Below, one piece after another: positions 10,107 to 19,378 of a stretch of DNA of 64,000 bases. Within the stretch, counting starts at the first letter, position 1; each line of letters opens with the position of its first letter. The notes under the pieces are model-generated. The model did not search any database and was not told the origin of the DNA. It saw only the letters and a program-made list of their open reading frames with translations. The position numbers were made by a program, and so were the translations under genes. Origin of the DNA: P52-10 sp041397365 (GTDB taxonomy: Bacteria > Pseudomonadota > Alphaproteobacteria > Rhizobiales > Xanthobacteraceae); contig JAWKWT010000011.1 of assembly GCA_041397365.1 (NCBI GenBank), forward strand, positions 1 to 64,000. The letters run 5' to 3'.

Positions 10107-10295
10107 TCACCTTTTCCTAGGCTGCTTCAAGGCGATCAATTCGCGCAGCAGCTTCGACGACCCGCGACCGCCCGATGGCTCCTGCATGGTCACATGATCC
10201 AATGCATGCGCCACCGTGCGCAGGAACGAGCCGTCCGTGCAACGGACGAGAAGCTCGCCCGGCTTGAGCTGCTCGATCAGCGTCAGCGTCGTCAT
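10107..10295 (-). CDS. uncharacterised 62-residue protein coupled between rplF and rplR
   Basis: A small gene between rplF and rplR that I do not recognise. Its ATG (10295-10293) overlaps the rplF TGA in an ATGA junction, and its own TGA (10109-10107) lies inside the rplR ribosome-binding site. Both edges therefore look selected for translational coupling. About 82 percent of codons end in G or C, like the flanking ribosomal genes. The protein starts MTTLTLIEQLKPGELLVRC and ends KLLRELIALKQPRKR. It is basic at the C-terminus, with one cysteine, no signal peptide and no membrane helix. A ribosome-associated or regulatory role is possible but unproven. The alternative is a non-functional spacer that happens to stay open. 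Confidence 0.65.
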   Translation of the reverse strand: MTTLTLIEQLKPGELLVRCTDGSFLRTVAHALDHVTMQEPSGGRGSSKLLRELIALKQPRKR

Positions 10296-10825
10296 TTCTT
10301 CTTGCCTTCCTTGCGGAAGATAAACTCATCCGAATACTTGACGCCCTTGCCCTTGTAGGGCTCCGGCGCGCGGTAACGGCGAATCTCCGCGGCTACCTGG
10401 CCGACGCGCTGAATGTCGTTGCCCGCCACAATGATTTCGGTCGGCTTCGGCGTGGTGATCGCGATGCCTTCCGGGATCGCATAGTTCACGTCGTGGCTGT
10501 AGCCGAGCGAGAGCTGAAGCACCTTGCCCTGCACTGCAGCGCGATAGCCGACGCCGTTGATTTCGAGCTTCTTCTCGAAACCCTTGGTGACGCCCTCGAC
10601 GAGGTTGGCGATCAACGCGCGTGACGTACCATACAGCGCACGCGAGCGCTTGGTTTCGTAGCGCGGCGCAACGCTGATCGCACCCTGATCGAGCTTCACA
10701 TCGACATCGTCGTGAACGACGAGTTCGAGCTGGCCCTTCGCGCCCTTCATCTTGACCGTCTGCCCATCGACATTGGCGGTGACGCCGGACGGAATGGAGA
10801 CTGGTTTCTTGCCTACACGGGACAT
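10292..10825 (-). CDS. rplF: 50S ribosomal protein uL6
   Basis: 177 residues, intact; the start is MSRVGKKPVSIPSGV at 10825, preferred over an upstream in-frame ATG because L6 proteins begin here. NGVGYRAAVQGKVLQLSLGY and the C-terminal YKGKGVKYSDEFIFRKEGKK are conserved. L6 lies near the sarcin-ricin loop and the factor-binding site. Its stop overlaps the next small gene. Ten bases separate it from rpsH upstream. Confidence 0.97.
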   Translation of the reverse strand: MSRVGKKPVSIPSGVTANVDGQTVKMKGAKGQLELVVHDDVDVKLDQGAISVAPRYETKRSRALYGTSRALIANLVEGVTKGFEKKLEINGVGYRAAVQGKVLQLSLGYSHDVNYAIPEGIAITTPKPTEIIVAGNDIQRVGQVAAEIRRYRAPEPYKGKGVKYSDEFIFRKEGKKK

Positions 10826-10835
10826 GACAGCTTCC

Positions 10836-11235
10836 TCAGAACACCGTGAAGAGAACTTCGCCGCCGACATTCGCATCGCGCGCGTCGTGGTCGGCCACCG
10901 ATTCCCTTCGGCGTCGACAATACCGAAATGCCAAGTCCATTGTTCACGCGCGGCGGATTCTTCGCCGACACATAGACACGACGGCCAGGCTTGGAGACGC
11001 GGTCGATCTCACGGATCACCGGCTCGCCATCGGCATATTTCAACTCGATCTCGATCTCGCTGCGGCCGCCGGCATGCTCCATCGTGGCGTAACCACGGAT
11101 ATAGCCTTCCGACTTCAGCACCTCGAGGACGTTGGCGCGCATGCGCGAGCCGGGCGTCGAGACCTTGGACTTGTTGCGCATCTGCGCGTTGCGGATGCGG
11201 GTGATCAGATCGCTGATCGGATCGTGTGTGCTCAT
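10836..11235 (-). CDS. rpsH: 30S ribosomal protein uS8, one frameshift near the C-terminus
   Basis: From MSTHDPISDLITRIRNAQM at 11235 the frame is intact to GISVLSTPKGI. There ATCATG has become ATCGGTG (around 10893), shifting the last 18 codons, which otherwise read ADHDAR..GGEVLFTVF before TGA at 10836. The span of 400 bases is one more than the 132-codon gene plus stop. S8 binds the central domain of 16S rRNA and, in enterobacteria, represses the spc operon by binding its mRNA. Confidence 0.93.
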
Positions 11236-11248
11236 TGCTCGATCCTCC

Positions 11249-11554
11249 TTACCAGCTCGACTTCACAAGACCAGGAACAAGCCCCTTCGAGCCGAGGTCG
11301 CGCATCGCGATACGGCTGAGCTTGGTCTTGCGATAGACCGAACGCGGACGGCCCGTCAGCTCGCAGCGGTTGCGGATGCGGGTCGGCGACGAATTGCGCG
11401 GCATTTCCGCAAGCTTCAGCGTCGCCGCAAACCGCTCTTCCATCGGCTTGGTCTTGTCCGCAATGATCGCCTTCAGCTTCGCGCGCTTCGGCGCAGCGTT
11501 CTTGGCCATCTTCTGCCGACGGTTGTTCTTCTCGATCGAACTCTTCTTCGCCAT
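11249..11554 (-). CDS. rpsN: 30S ribosomal protein uS14
   Basis: 101 residues, intact. This is the long zinc-free S14 form: it starts MAKKSSIEKNNRRQKM, has no CxxC pairs, and ends FREMASKGLVPGLVKSSW-like (here RDLGSKGLVPGLVKSSW). S14 is in the head of the small subunit. It lies 13 bases upstream of rpsH and 46 downstream of rplE. Confidence 0.97.
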   Translation of the reverse strand: MAKKSSIEKNNRRQKMAKNAAPKRAKLKAIIADKTKPMEERFAATLKLAEMPRNSSPTRIRNRCELTGRPRSVYRKTKLSRIAMRDLGSKGLVPGLVKSSW

Positions 11555-11600
11555 GCGTCTCTCCAGAGGTTCCGCGTTTGAAAGCAGTTTTAGGCTGCTC

Positions 11601-12153
11601 TCACTGCCGGAACGGGAAATTGAATGCGGTCAACAGCGCCCGCGCCTGCTCGTCGTTCGGCGCGGTGGTGCATACGGTGATGTCCATGCCAGGGATGCCC
11701 GACGTCGAAGTCGATCTCGGGGAACACGATGTGCTCCTTCAGGCCGAGCGAGTAATTGCCGCGGCCGTCGAAGCTCTTCGGATTGAGGCCGCGGAAGTCG
11801 CGGACGCGGGGCAGCGCGATGTTCACCAGACGGTCGATGAACTCATACATGCGCGCCTTGCGGAGCGTGACCTTGCAGCCGATCGGCTGGCCTTCGCGCA
11901 ACTTGTAGGTCGCGATCGCCTTGCGGGAATGCGTGACAATCGGCTTCTGACCGGCGATCAACGCGAGATCGGCCGCAGCCAGCTCGACCTTCTTGCGGTC
12001 GTTCACGGCTTCGCCGATGCCCATGTTCAGCACCACCTTGTCGAGGACAGGCACCTGCATGGGATTCTGATAGCCGAACTGCTCGGTGAGCTTGGTCCGG
12101 ATTTCGTTGTCGAACTGCGCGCGCAGCTTCGGAATATACGCGGTCTCAGCCAT
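11601..12153 (-). CDS. rplE: 50S ribosomal protein uL5, frameshift in the last quarter
   Basis: MAETAYIPKLRAQFDNEIRT at 12153 runs in frame through KVVLNMGIGEAVNDRKK, RGNYSLGLKEHIVFPEIDFD. About five bases are then missing compared with the family (near 11705). The remaining codons, readable in another frame, end ALLTAFNFPFRQ before TGA at 11601. L5 contacts 5S rRNA and P-site tRNA. The start overlaps the end of rplX by eight bases, indicating coupling. Confidence 0.92.
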
Positions 12154-12469
12154 CGATCTCGGCTCCCGAGCGCTTGGCGACGCGCACCTTCTTGCGGTTC
12201 TCGCCTTCGCCAATGAATTTGAATCCGACACGGGTCGGCTTGCCGTCCTTGCCGACATAGGCAAGGTTCGACAGGTGGATCGGAGCCTCTTTCGAGATGA
12301 TCCCGCCTTCCTGCTGCGCAGACTGTTTCTGATGACGCTTGACCAGGTTGACCCCGCGCACCAGCGCGCGGTTCTCGTCCGGCCGCACCTCGAACACTTC
12401 GCCCGTACGGCCCTTTTCACGGCCGTTGAGCACGATCACGCGATCACCCTTCCGGATCTTGGCAGCCAT
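12146..12469 (-). CDS. rplX: 50S ribosomal protein uL24
   Basis: 107 residues with start MAAKIRKGDRVIVLNGREKG at 12469, whose ATG shares a base with the rplN stop (TGATG). The KOW motif GDRVIVLNGREKGRTGEVFE and the NLVKRHQK block are typical. L24 is an assembly initiator and lies near the exit tunnel. A GTG one codon earlier is possible but less likely. Confidence 0.97.
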   Translation of the reverse strand: MAAKIRKGDRVIVLNGREKGRTGEVFEVRPDENRALVRGVNLVKRHQKQSAQQEGGIISKEAPIHLSNLAYVGKDGKPTRVGFKFIGEGENRKKVRVAKRSGAEIDG

Positions 12470-12837
12470 CACAGCACCTCAGGCGCAAGCGAAATGATCT
12501 TCATGTGGTTTTTGGCGCGCAGCTCGCGCGGCACCGGTCCGAAGATACGGGTACCGACCGGCTCCGACTGATTGTTGATCAGCACGGCTGCGTTGCGGTC
12601 GAAGCGGATGACCGACCCGTCCGAACGGCGAATGTCCTTCGCCACTCGCACGATCACGGCCTTCATCACGTCGCCCTTCTTCACGCGACCGCGCGGAATG
12701 GCTTCCTTGACCGACACGACAATCACATCACCGACGCTGGCGTATTTACGCTTCGAGCCGCCCAGCACCTTGATGCACATGACACGGCGCGCGCCGGAAT
12801 TATCGGCCACGTCGAGGTTGGTCTGCATCTGAATCAT
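12469..12837 (-). CDS. rplN: 50S ribosomal protein uL14
   Basis: 122 residues, intact, the usual length. MIQMQTNLDVADNSGARRVM and GSVIRFDRNAAVLIN are diagnostic, ending ISLAPEVL. L14 forms intersubunit bridge B8 and is the target of the silencing factor RsfS. It marks the start of the spc segment, 46 bases after rpsQ. Confidence 0.98.
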   Translation of the reverse strand: MIQMQTNLDVADNSGARRVMCIKVLGGSKRKYASVGDVIVVSVKEAIPRGRVKKGDVMKAVIVRVAKDIRRSDGSVIRFDRNAAVLINNQSEPVGTRIFGPVPRELRAKNHMKIISLAPEVL

Positions 12838-12883
12838 TGATGCACCTCGTCCTCTTTTATCTGAGCCTTTAAGCGCAAAGCGC

Positions 12884-13132
12884 TCAGGCGGTTACTTTTT
12901 TCTCGCCCTGGGTCACAACCCAGCGCTTGAGCTTGGAGATCGGCTTGCTTTCTTCGATCCACACCACATCGCCCGGTGCGTACTCGTTATTCTCGTCGTG
13001 CGCGTGGTAGTTCTTCGAACGGCGGATCGTCTTCTTGTAGAGCGGATGCGTGAAACGGCGATCGACTCGCACCACGACCGTCTTGTTCTGCTTGTCGCTG
13101 ACGACGACGCCTTGAAGAGTTCGCTTCGGCAT
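12884..13132 (-). CDS. rpsQ: 30S ribosomal protein uS17
   Basis: 82 residues, intact. MPKRTLQGVVVSDKQNKTVV and the OB-fold segments RFTHPLYKKTIRRSKNYHAH and EYAPGDVVWIEESKPISK are canonical. S17 is a primary binder of the 16S 5' domain. It follows rpmC by nine bases. Confidence 0.98.
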   Translation of the reverse strand: MPKRTLQGVVVSDKQNKTVVVRVDRRFTHPLYKKTIRRSKNYHAHDENNEYAPGDVVWIEESKPISKLKRWVVTQGEKKVTA

Positions 13133-13141
13133 CTTGACCTC

Positions 13142-13357
13142 TTAACTCTTCTTGCTGTCGGCCTGGCTCTTCTGCCGGGCGATTGTCTTGATACGGGCGA
13201 TGTCGCGGCGAGCCTGGCGCAGGCGAGAGGTGTTCTCAAGCTGCCCCGTCGCGCGCTGGAAGCGGAGGTTGAAACGCTCCTTCTTCAGCTTCAGGATCTC
13301 GTCGTCCATCTGGTCGGCGGTCATCCGCCGAATATCCTCGACCTTGTTCTCGGCCAT
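13142..13357 (-). CDS. rpmC: 50S ribosomal protein uL29
   Basis: 71 residues from MAENKVEDIRRMTADQMDDE at 13357, intact. LRFQRATGQLENTSRLRQAR is the L29 signature of a helical hairpin. L29 lies at the tunnel exit and helps dock SRP and trigger factor. The start is four bases after the rplP stop. Confidence 0.97.
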   Translation of the reverse strand: MAENKVEDIRRMTADQMDDEILKLKKERFNLRFQRATGQLENTSRLRQARRDIARIKTIARQKSQADSKKS

Positions 13358-13361
13358 CATC

Positions 13362-13775
13362 CTACTCCGCGATGCGCGCGACGAAGCGCGTCTTGATCGG
13401 CAGCTTCGCAGCCGCCAGATCGAGCGCCTCACGCGCCGTCTGATTTGTCACGCCGTCGATCTCGAACAGGATGCGGCCGGGCTTTACCCGCGCCACCCAC
13501 AATTCGGGCGAGCCCTTGCCGGAGCCCATTCGCACTTCGGCGGGCTTCTTCGACACCGGCACGTCCGGGAAAATGCGGATCCAGACGCGGCCGGCACGCT
13601 TCATGTGACGGGTCAGAGCGCGGCGAGCCGCCTCGATCTGACGCGCGGTCACGCGCTCCGGCTCCATAGCCTTCAGGCCGAACTGACCGAAGGCCAGCGT
13701 CGCGCCGGTGGAGGCCACGCCGTGAATCCGCCCCTTATGGGCTTTGCGGAATTTGGTGCGCTTGGGTTGCAGCAT
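13362..13775 (-). CDS. rplP: 50S ribosomal protein uL16
   Basis: 137 residues, intact. MLQPKRTKFRKAHKGRIHG and AEVRMGSGKGSPELWVARVK are conserved; the latter loop reaches the A-site tRNA and includes the arginine that is hydroxylated by RoxA in some bacteria. Twenty bases separate it from rpsC. Confidence 0.98.
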   Translation of the reverse strand: MLQPKRTKFRKAHKGRIHGVASTGATLAFGQFGLKAMEPERVTARQIEAARRALTRHMKRAGRVWIRIFPDVPVSKKPAEVRMGSGKGSPELWVARVKPGRILFEIDGVTNQTAREALDLAAAKLPIKTRFVARIAE

Positions 13776-13795
13776 GATCTTACGCTTTCAATTCC

Positions 13796-14498
13796 TTAGG
13801 CCGCGTCGCGACGCGGACGGCCACCGCCCTCGCCCTCGGCCATGCGCTTGTCCTGCGCCATCGGGTCGTGCTCAAGGATTTCGCCCTTGAAGATCCAGAC
13901 CTTCACGCCGCAGGTGCCGAAAGTGGTGAACGCGGTCGCGACGCCGTAATCCACGTCCGCGCGCAGCGTATGCAGCGGCACGCGGCCTTCGCGATACCAC
14001 TCCATGCGGGCGATTTCGGCGCCGCCGAGACGGCCCGAGCAGTTGATACGGATACCTTCGGCGCCGAGACGCATCGCCGACTGCACCGCGCGCTTCATCG
14101 CGCGGCGGAACGCGACGCGGCGCTCAAGCTGCTGCGCGATCGATTCGGCGACCAGGGTCGCGTCGAGTTCGGGCTTGCGGATTTCGACGATGTTGATGAC
14201 GACGTCGGACGAGGTGATGTCGGCGACGCGCTTGCGCAGCTTTGTCGATGTCCGCGCCCTTCTTACCGATCACGACACCCGGCCGCGCCGAATGGATTGT
14301 CACGCGGCACTTCTTATGCGGACGCTCGATCACAATGCGGGCGACGGCCGCCTGCTTCAGCTCCTTCATCAGGATCTTGCGGATTTCGACGTCCTCATGC
14401 AGCAGCTTGCCGTACTCGTTCTTGCCGGCGAACCAGCGAGAATCCCACGTCCGGTTGATGCCAAGACGCAGTCCGATCGGATTGATCTTCTGACCCAT
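13796..14498 (-). CDS. rpsC: 30S ribosomal protein uS3, single frameshift
   Basis: The start is MGQKINPIGLRLGINRTWDS at 14498. The frame is lost after GKKGADID, where an A has been gained in the AAG lysine codon (near 14240). It resumes as the RKPELDATLVAESIAQQLER region and runs to TAG/TAA at 13796. With that one base removed the length is 233 codons, as expected. The KH domain (VVIGKKG) and C-terminal VRADVDYG..TTFGTCGVKVWIFKG are clear. S3 lines the mRNA entry tunnel and has helicase activity with S4 and S5. Confidence 0.94.
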
Positions 14499-14513
14499 CG
14501 TTCTCTCCCGCGT

Positions 14514-14894
14514 TTAGGCGGCTGCCTCGACCTGGCGAACGACGATCGTCAGGTTCGAGAAGGGCTTCAAAATGCTGCCGGCGCGGCCGCGGCCACGAGC
14601 GTGAAAACGCTTCATCACCAGCGCCTTGCCGACATACGCCTCGGCGACGATCAGATCGTCGACCTCAAGGTCGTGATTGTTCTCGGCATTGGCGATCGCC
14701 GATTCCAGGCACTTCTTTACATCGACCGCGATCCGCTTGCGCGAGAATTGCAGATCGGCCAGCGCCGAAGCCACCTTCCTGCCGCGGATCATGCCCGCGA
14801 CAAGGTTCAGCTTCTGCGGGCTGATGCGCAGCATCTTCGCAATGGCTTTCGCCTCATTGTCGGCCAGCGCCCTGGCGCGTTTCTCTTTGCTCAT
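14514..14894 (-). CDS. rplV: 50S ribosomal protein uL22
   Basis: 126 residues from MSKEKRARALADNEAKAIAK at 14894; five codons of open frame upstream (MRIEA) are less likely to be translated. VAGMIRGRKVASALADLQFS and the beta-hairpin AYVGKALVMKRFHARGRGRA are conserved. The hairpin reaches the exit tunnel, where macrolide-resistance changes occur. Confidence 0.97.
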   Translation of the reverse strand: MSKEKRARALADNEAKAIAKMLRISPQKLNLVAGMIRGRKVASALADLQFSRKRIAVDVKKCLESAIANAENNHDLEVDDLIVAEAYVGKALVMKRFHARGRGRAGSILKPFSNLTIVVRQVEAAA

Positions 14895-14939
14895 CGCCTC
14901 AATCCTCAAGCCTGTGTTGTCGCTTCAGGCTCACAAAAC

Positions 14940-15218
14940 TCACGACCTTTTGGCCTTCTTGTCGCCGGCGTGACCATGAAAGGTCCGGGTCGGCGAAAAC
15001 TCGCCGAACTTGTGACCGACCATTTCCTCGTTCACCGACACCGGCACATGCTTCTGTCCGTTGTAGACGCCGAAGGTCAGACCCACGAACTGCGGCAGGA
15101 TCGTCGAGCGGCGGCTCCAGATCTTGATCACGTCATGCCGGCCGGACGAACGCGCGGCGTCCGCCTTCTTCAAAATCGAGGCCTCCACGAAGGGGCCCTT
15201 CCATATCGAGCGAACCAT
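14940..15218 (-). CDS. rpsS: 30S ribosomal protein uS19
   Basis: 92 residues, intact. MVRSIWKGPFVEASILKKAD, WSRRSTILPQFVGLTFGVYN and GHKFGEFSPTRTFHGHAGDK are signature blocks. S19 binds the 16S 3' domain with S13 and forms a head bridge. Twelve bases separate it from rplB. Confidence 0.98.
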   Translation of the reverse strand: MVRSIWKGPFVEASILKKADAARSSGRHDVIKIWSRRSTILPQFVGLTFGVYNGQKHVPVSVNEEMVGHKFGEFSPTRTFHGHAGDKKAKRS

Positions 15219-15230
15219 GCGTCGCGATCC

Positions 15231-16067
15231 TTACTTCTTCTTCCGCTTGTGGCGGCTGAGCAGAATGAACTTCGTGGTCGACTTGTTCGTGCGGGTCTTC
15301 TTGCCCTTGGTCGGCTTGCCCCACGGCGTGACCGGATGACGACCGCCCGAGGTGCGGCCTTCACCGCCACCATGCGGATGGTCGATCGGGTTCATGGTGA
15401 CACCGCGGTTATGCGGCTTGCGGCCGAGCCAGCGGCTGCGACCGGCCTTGCCGATCGAGGTGTTCATGTGATCCGGGTTGGACACCGCGCCGATCGAACC
15501 AGTGCAGCGGCCGTGAACCAGTCGCTGTTCGCCCGAGTTCAGGCGGACGATCACATACTCGCCGTCGCGACCGACCACCTGCGCGTAAGTGCCCGCCGAG
15601 CGCGCGATCTGACCGCCCTTGCCGATCTTCAGCTCGACATTGTGGACGATCGTTCCGACCGGCATGTTGCCGAGCGGCATCGCATTGCCCGGCTTCACGT
15701 CGACATAGCTGCCGGAAATGACCGTGTCGCCGACCGCCAGACGCTGCGGCGCGAGGATATAAGCCTGCTCGCCGTCCTTGTACTTGATCAGCGCGATGAA
15801 CGAGGTGCGGTTCGGATCGTATTCGATCCGCTCGACCGTCGCCGGAACGTCCTGCTTGGTGCGCTTGAAATCGATCGTGCGATACGACTGCTTGTGGCCG
15901 CCGCCGCGGAAACGCACGGTGATGCGACCGGTCTGGTTGCGACCGCCCGAACGGTTCTTGCCTTCCGTCAGCGCCTTGACCGGCTTGCCCTTGTAGAGCT
16001 GCGACCGATCGACAAGCACCAACTGGCGCGTGCCGGGCGTCTTCGGATTGTAGGTTCTCAGTGCCAT
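15231..16067 (-). CDS. rplB: 50S ribosomal protein uL2
   Basis: 278 residues, intact, the usual alphaproteobacterial length. MALRTYNPKTPGTRQLVLVD and GRNQTGRITVRFRGGGHK begin it. The C-terminal peptidyl-transferase-associated HPHGGGEGR motif is complete, including the histidine implicated in activity, and it ends in a basic RHKRKKK tail. L2 is a primary 23S binder needed for subunit association. It lies between rplW and rpsS. Confidence 0.98.
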   Translation of the reverse strand: MALRTYNPKTPGTRQLVLVDRSQLYKGKPVKALTEGKNRSGGRNQTGRITVRFRGGGHKQSYRTIDFKRTKQDVPATVERIEYDPNRTSFIALIKYKDGEQAYILAPQRLAVGDTVISGSYVDVKPGNAMPLGNMPVGTIVHNVELKIGKGGQIARSAGTYAQVVGRDGEYVIVRLNSGEQRLVHGRCTGSIGAVSNPDHMNTSIGKAGRSRWLGRKPHNRGVTMNPIDHPHGGGEGRTSGGRHPVTPWGKPTKGKKTRTNKSTTKFILLSRHKRKKK

Positions 16068-16078
16068 CTGACTTGCCC

Positions 16079-16375
16079 TTACAGTCCGGTCGTCACGTCG
16101 ATGCGGTGACCTTCTTCAAGCGTCACGACCGCACGCTTGGAGTCCTGCTGCATGCCGATGCGACCGCGAAAAACCTTCATCTTGCCAGGGCGGTTCAGCG
16201 TGTTCACGCTCTTGACCTTGACATCGAACAGCTTCTCGACCGCTTCCTTGATCTGCGGCTTGGTCGCGGTGCGCGCGACCTTGAACACGACCTTGTTGAA
16301 CTCGGACGCGACCGTCGCCTTTTCGGTAATCACCGGCGAAACGATGATGTCGTAGAAACGCGGATCAATGCTCAT
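16079..16375 (-). CDS. rplW: 50S ribosomal protein uL23
   Basis: 98 residues. Its ATG overlaps the rplD stop (ATGA), so translation is probably coupled. MSIDPRFYDIIVSPVITEKA and VFKVARTATKPQIKEAVEKL are typical. L23 forms the docking site for trigger factor and SRP at the tunnel exit. The 98-residue length is normal for the family, and no frame defect is seen. Confidence 0.97.
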   Translation of the reverse strand: MSIDPRFYDIIVSPVITEKATVASEFNKVVFKVARTATKPQIKEAVEKLFDVKVKSVNTLNRPGKMKVFRGRIGMQQDSKRAVVTLEEGHRIDVTTGL

Positions 16376-16992
16376 TTGAAACGCGCCTCCAGCGCTTCCA
16401 CCGCAGCCTTGGTCAACACCAGCTTCTGACGGCGCACGATGTCGTAGACGTTGATGCCCTGAACCGGCAGCACGTCGACATGCGGAATGTTGCGGGCCGC
16501 CGCGGCGAAGCCGGTATCCACCTGCGCGCCGTCGATAATCAGCGCGTTGGTCAGGCCGAGACCCGAGAACTGCGCGATCAACGCCTTGGTCTTGGCGTCC
16601 TTGACCTCGGCATTCTCGATGACGATCAGCGCACCGTCCTTGGCACGCGCCGACAGCGCATGCTTCAGCGCCAACGCACGGACCTTCTTCGGCAGGTCGG
16701 TCGCATGGCTGCGCACGACCGGACCGAACGCACGACCGCCACCACGGAATTGCGGCACGCGGGCCGAACCGTGACGGGCGCCGCCGGTGCCCTTCTGCTT
16801 GTACATCTTCTTGCCGGTGCGCCAGATCTCGGCGCGACCCTTGGTCTTGTGCGTGCCGGCCTGGCGCTTGTTGAGCTGCCACTGGATGCAGCGCTGGATG
16901 ATCTCCTTGCGCGGCTCAAGACCGAAGATCGCGTCGGCCAACTGCACCGAACCGCTATCCTTGCCTTCAAGGGTTGTGACTTTCAGTTCCAT
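16372..16992 (-). CDS. rplD: 50S ribosomal protein uL4
   Basis: 206 residues from MELKVTTLEGKDSGSVQLAD at 16992, one base after the rplC stop. HKTKGRAEIWRTGKKMYKQK and GTGGARHGSARVPQFRGGGR form the long loop that reaches into the exit tunnel. In enterobacteria L4 autoregulates the S10 operon; whether it does here is unknown. It is intact. Confidence 0.98.
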   Translation of the reverse strand: MELKVTTLEGKDSGSVQLADAIFGLEPRKEIIQRCIQWQLNKRQAGTHKTKGRAEIWRTGKKMYKQKGTGGARHGSARVPQFRGGGRAFGPVVRSHATDLPKKVRALALKHALSARAKDGALIVIENAEVKDAKTKALIAQFSGLGLTNALIIDGAQVDTGFAAAARNIPHVDVLPVQGINVYDIVRRQKLVLTKAAVEALEARFK

Positions 16993-16993
16993 G

Positions 16994-17719
16994 TCACGCA
17001 CCTTCCTGCTGAGCCGGAGCCTCGGCAGCCTTGCCGTCGCCATTGGCGACCCGGAACTTTCCGGGCTTCGGAGCCGCCTCGGGGAGCGGCTTCTTCACCG
17101 CGTCGCGCACCATGATCCAACCGCCCTTCGAGCCGGGGACCGCGCCTTCGACCAGCACGAGGCCGCGCTCGACGTCCGTCTGCACGACGCGCAGGTTCAG
17201 CGTGGTGATGCGATCGACACCCATATGTCCGGGCATCTTCTTGTTCTTGAAGGTCTTGCCGGGGTCCTGACGGCCGCCGGTCGAACCGATCGAGCGATGC
17301 GACACCGACACACCGTGCGTCGCGCGCAGACCGCCGAAGTTCCAGCGCTTCATGCCGCCTGCAAAGCCCTTGCCGATCGAGGTGCCTGTCACGTCGACGA
17401 ACTGGCCGGCGACGAAATGATCGGCAGTGATTTCCGCGCCGACCGGGATCAGCGCATCCTCGGTCACGCGGAACTCGGCGACCTTGCGCTTCGGCTCGAC
17501 CTTCGCCAGCGCGAACTGGCCGCGCTCGGCTTTCGGCATATAGACCGACTTGCGCGAGCCCGAACCGAGCTGGAGCGCGATATAGCCGTTCTTGTCCTTG
17601 GTCCGATGACCGAGCACCTGGCAGTTGGATAGCTTCAGCACAGTCACGGGCACATGCTCGCCGGCGTCCGTAAACACCCGCGTCATCCCCAGCTTCTGTG
17701 CGATCACACCGGAACGCAT
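16994..17719 (-). CDS. rplC: 50S ribosomal protein uL3
   Basis: 241 residues from MRSGVIAQKLGMTRVFTDAG at 17719; an in-frame ATG 69 bases upstream would add non-homologous sequence. GTSIGKGFAGGMKRWNFGG and ATHGVSVSHRSIGSTGGRQD (the glutamine methylated by PrmB in relatives) are conserved. The C-terminus is extended by an alanine/proline-rich stretch ending EAPAQQEGA. L3 is an assembly initiator for the large subunit. Confidence 0.97.
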   Translation of the reverse strand: MRSGVIAQKLGMTRVFTDAGEHVPVTVLKLSNCQVLGHRTKDKNGYIALQLGSGSRKSVYMPKAERGQFALAKVEPKRKVAEFRVTEDALIPVGAEITADHFVAGQFVDVTGTSIGKGFAGGMKRWNFGGLRATHGVSVSHRSIGSTGGRQDPGKTFKNKKMPGHMGVDRITTLNLRVVQTDVERGLVLVEGAVPGSKGGWIMVRDAVKKPLPEAAPKPGKFRVANGDGKAAEAPAQQEGA

Positions 17720-17765
17720 CTTCGTGCTTCCTTGTCCTAGTCGTCGAGTCCTCGCGGACCTTTCC

Positions 17766-18071
17766 TCAGAGCTTGATTTCGACGTCAACGCCGGCGGCGA
17801 GGTCGAGCTTCATCAGCGCATCCACCGTCTGCGGCGTCGGATCGACGATATCGAGCAGACGCTTATGCGTGCGCATTTCGAACTGCTCGCGGCTCTTCTT
17901 GTCGACGTGCGGCGAACGGTTCACCGTGAACTTCGATGCGGGTGGGCAGCGAATCGGTCCGCGCACCTGGGCGCCGGTCCGCTTCGCGGTGCTCACGATC
18001 TCGCGGGTCGACGTATCGAGAATCCGATGGTCGAACGCCTTGAGACGGATGCGGATATTCTGGCCGTTCAT
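17766..18071 (-). CDS. rpsJ: 30S ribosomal protein uS10 with a small self-compensating defect
   Basis: The start MNGQNIRIRLKAFDHRILDT is at 18071 and the end is GVDVEIKL at 17766. Residues after GAQVRGPI read RCPPASKF instead of the near-universal PLPTRIEKF: one C and then two A bases are missing, so the frame is restored with one codon fewer (101 rather than 102). That loop is normally strongly conserved, so I read it as error. S10 is in the small-subunit head and, with NusB, mediates antitermination. It heads the S10 segment. Confidence 0.93.
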   Translation of the reverse strand: MNGQNIRIRLKAFDHRILDTSTREIVSTAKRTGAQVRGPIRCPPASKFTVNRSPHVDKKSREQFEMRTHKRLLDIVDPTPQTVDALMKLDLAAGVDVEIKL

Positions 18072-18087
18072 TGCCGTTTCTTTCTCT

Positions 18088-18151
18088 AGTGAATGGTGAG
18101 CAGCGAGTAGCGAATAGTCCCTACTCGCCACTCCCCAATCGCTATTCGCTT
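18088..18151. repeat. GAATAG-type intergenic hairpin, copy C (tuf-rpsJ gap)
   Basis: AGCAGCGAGTAGCGAATAG on the left faces CTACTCGCCACTCCCC and CGCTATTCGCTTCTACTCG on the right. It fills almost the whole gap between tuf and rpsJ and matches copies A, B, D and E. Confidence 0.7.
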
Positions 18152-19337
<1,186 letters not shown>

Positions 19338-19378
19338 GACACTCTCCGTTCGGGCTTCGACGTTCCGTCAAAGACTGA

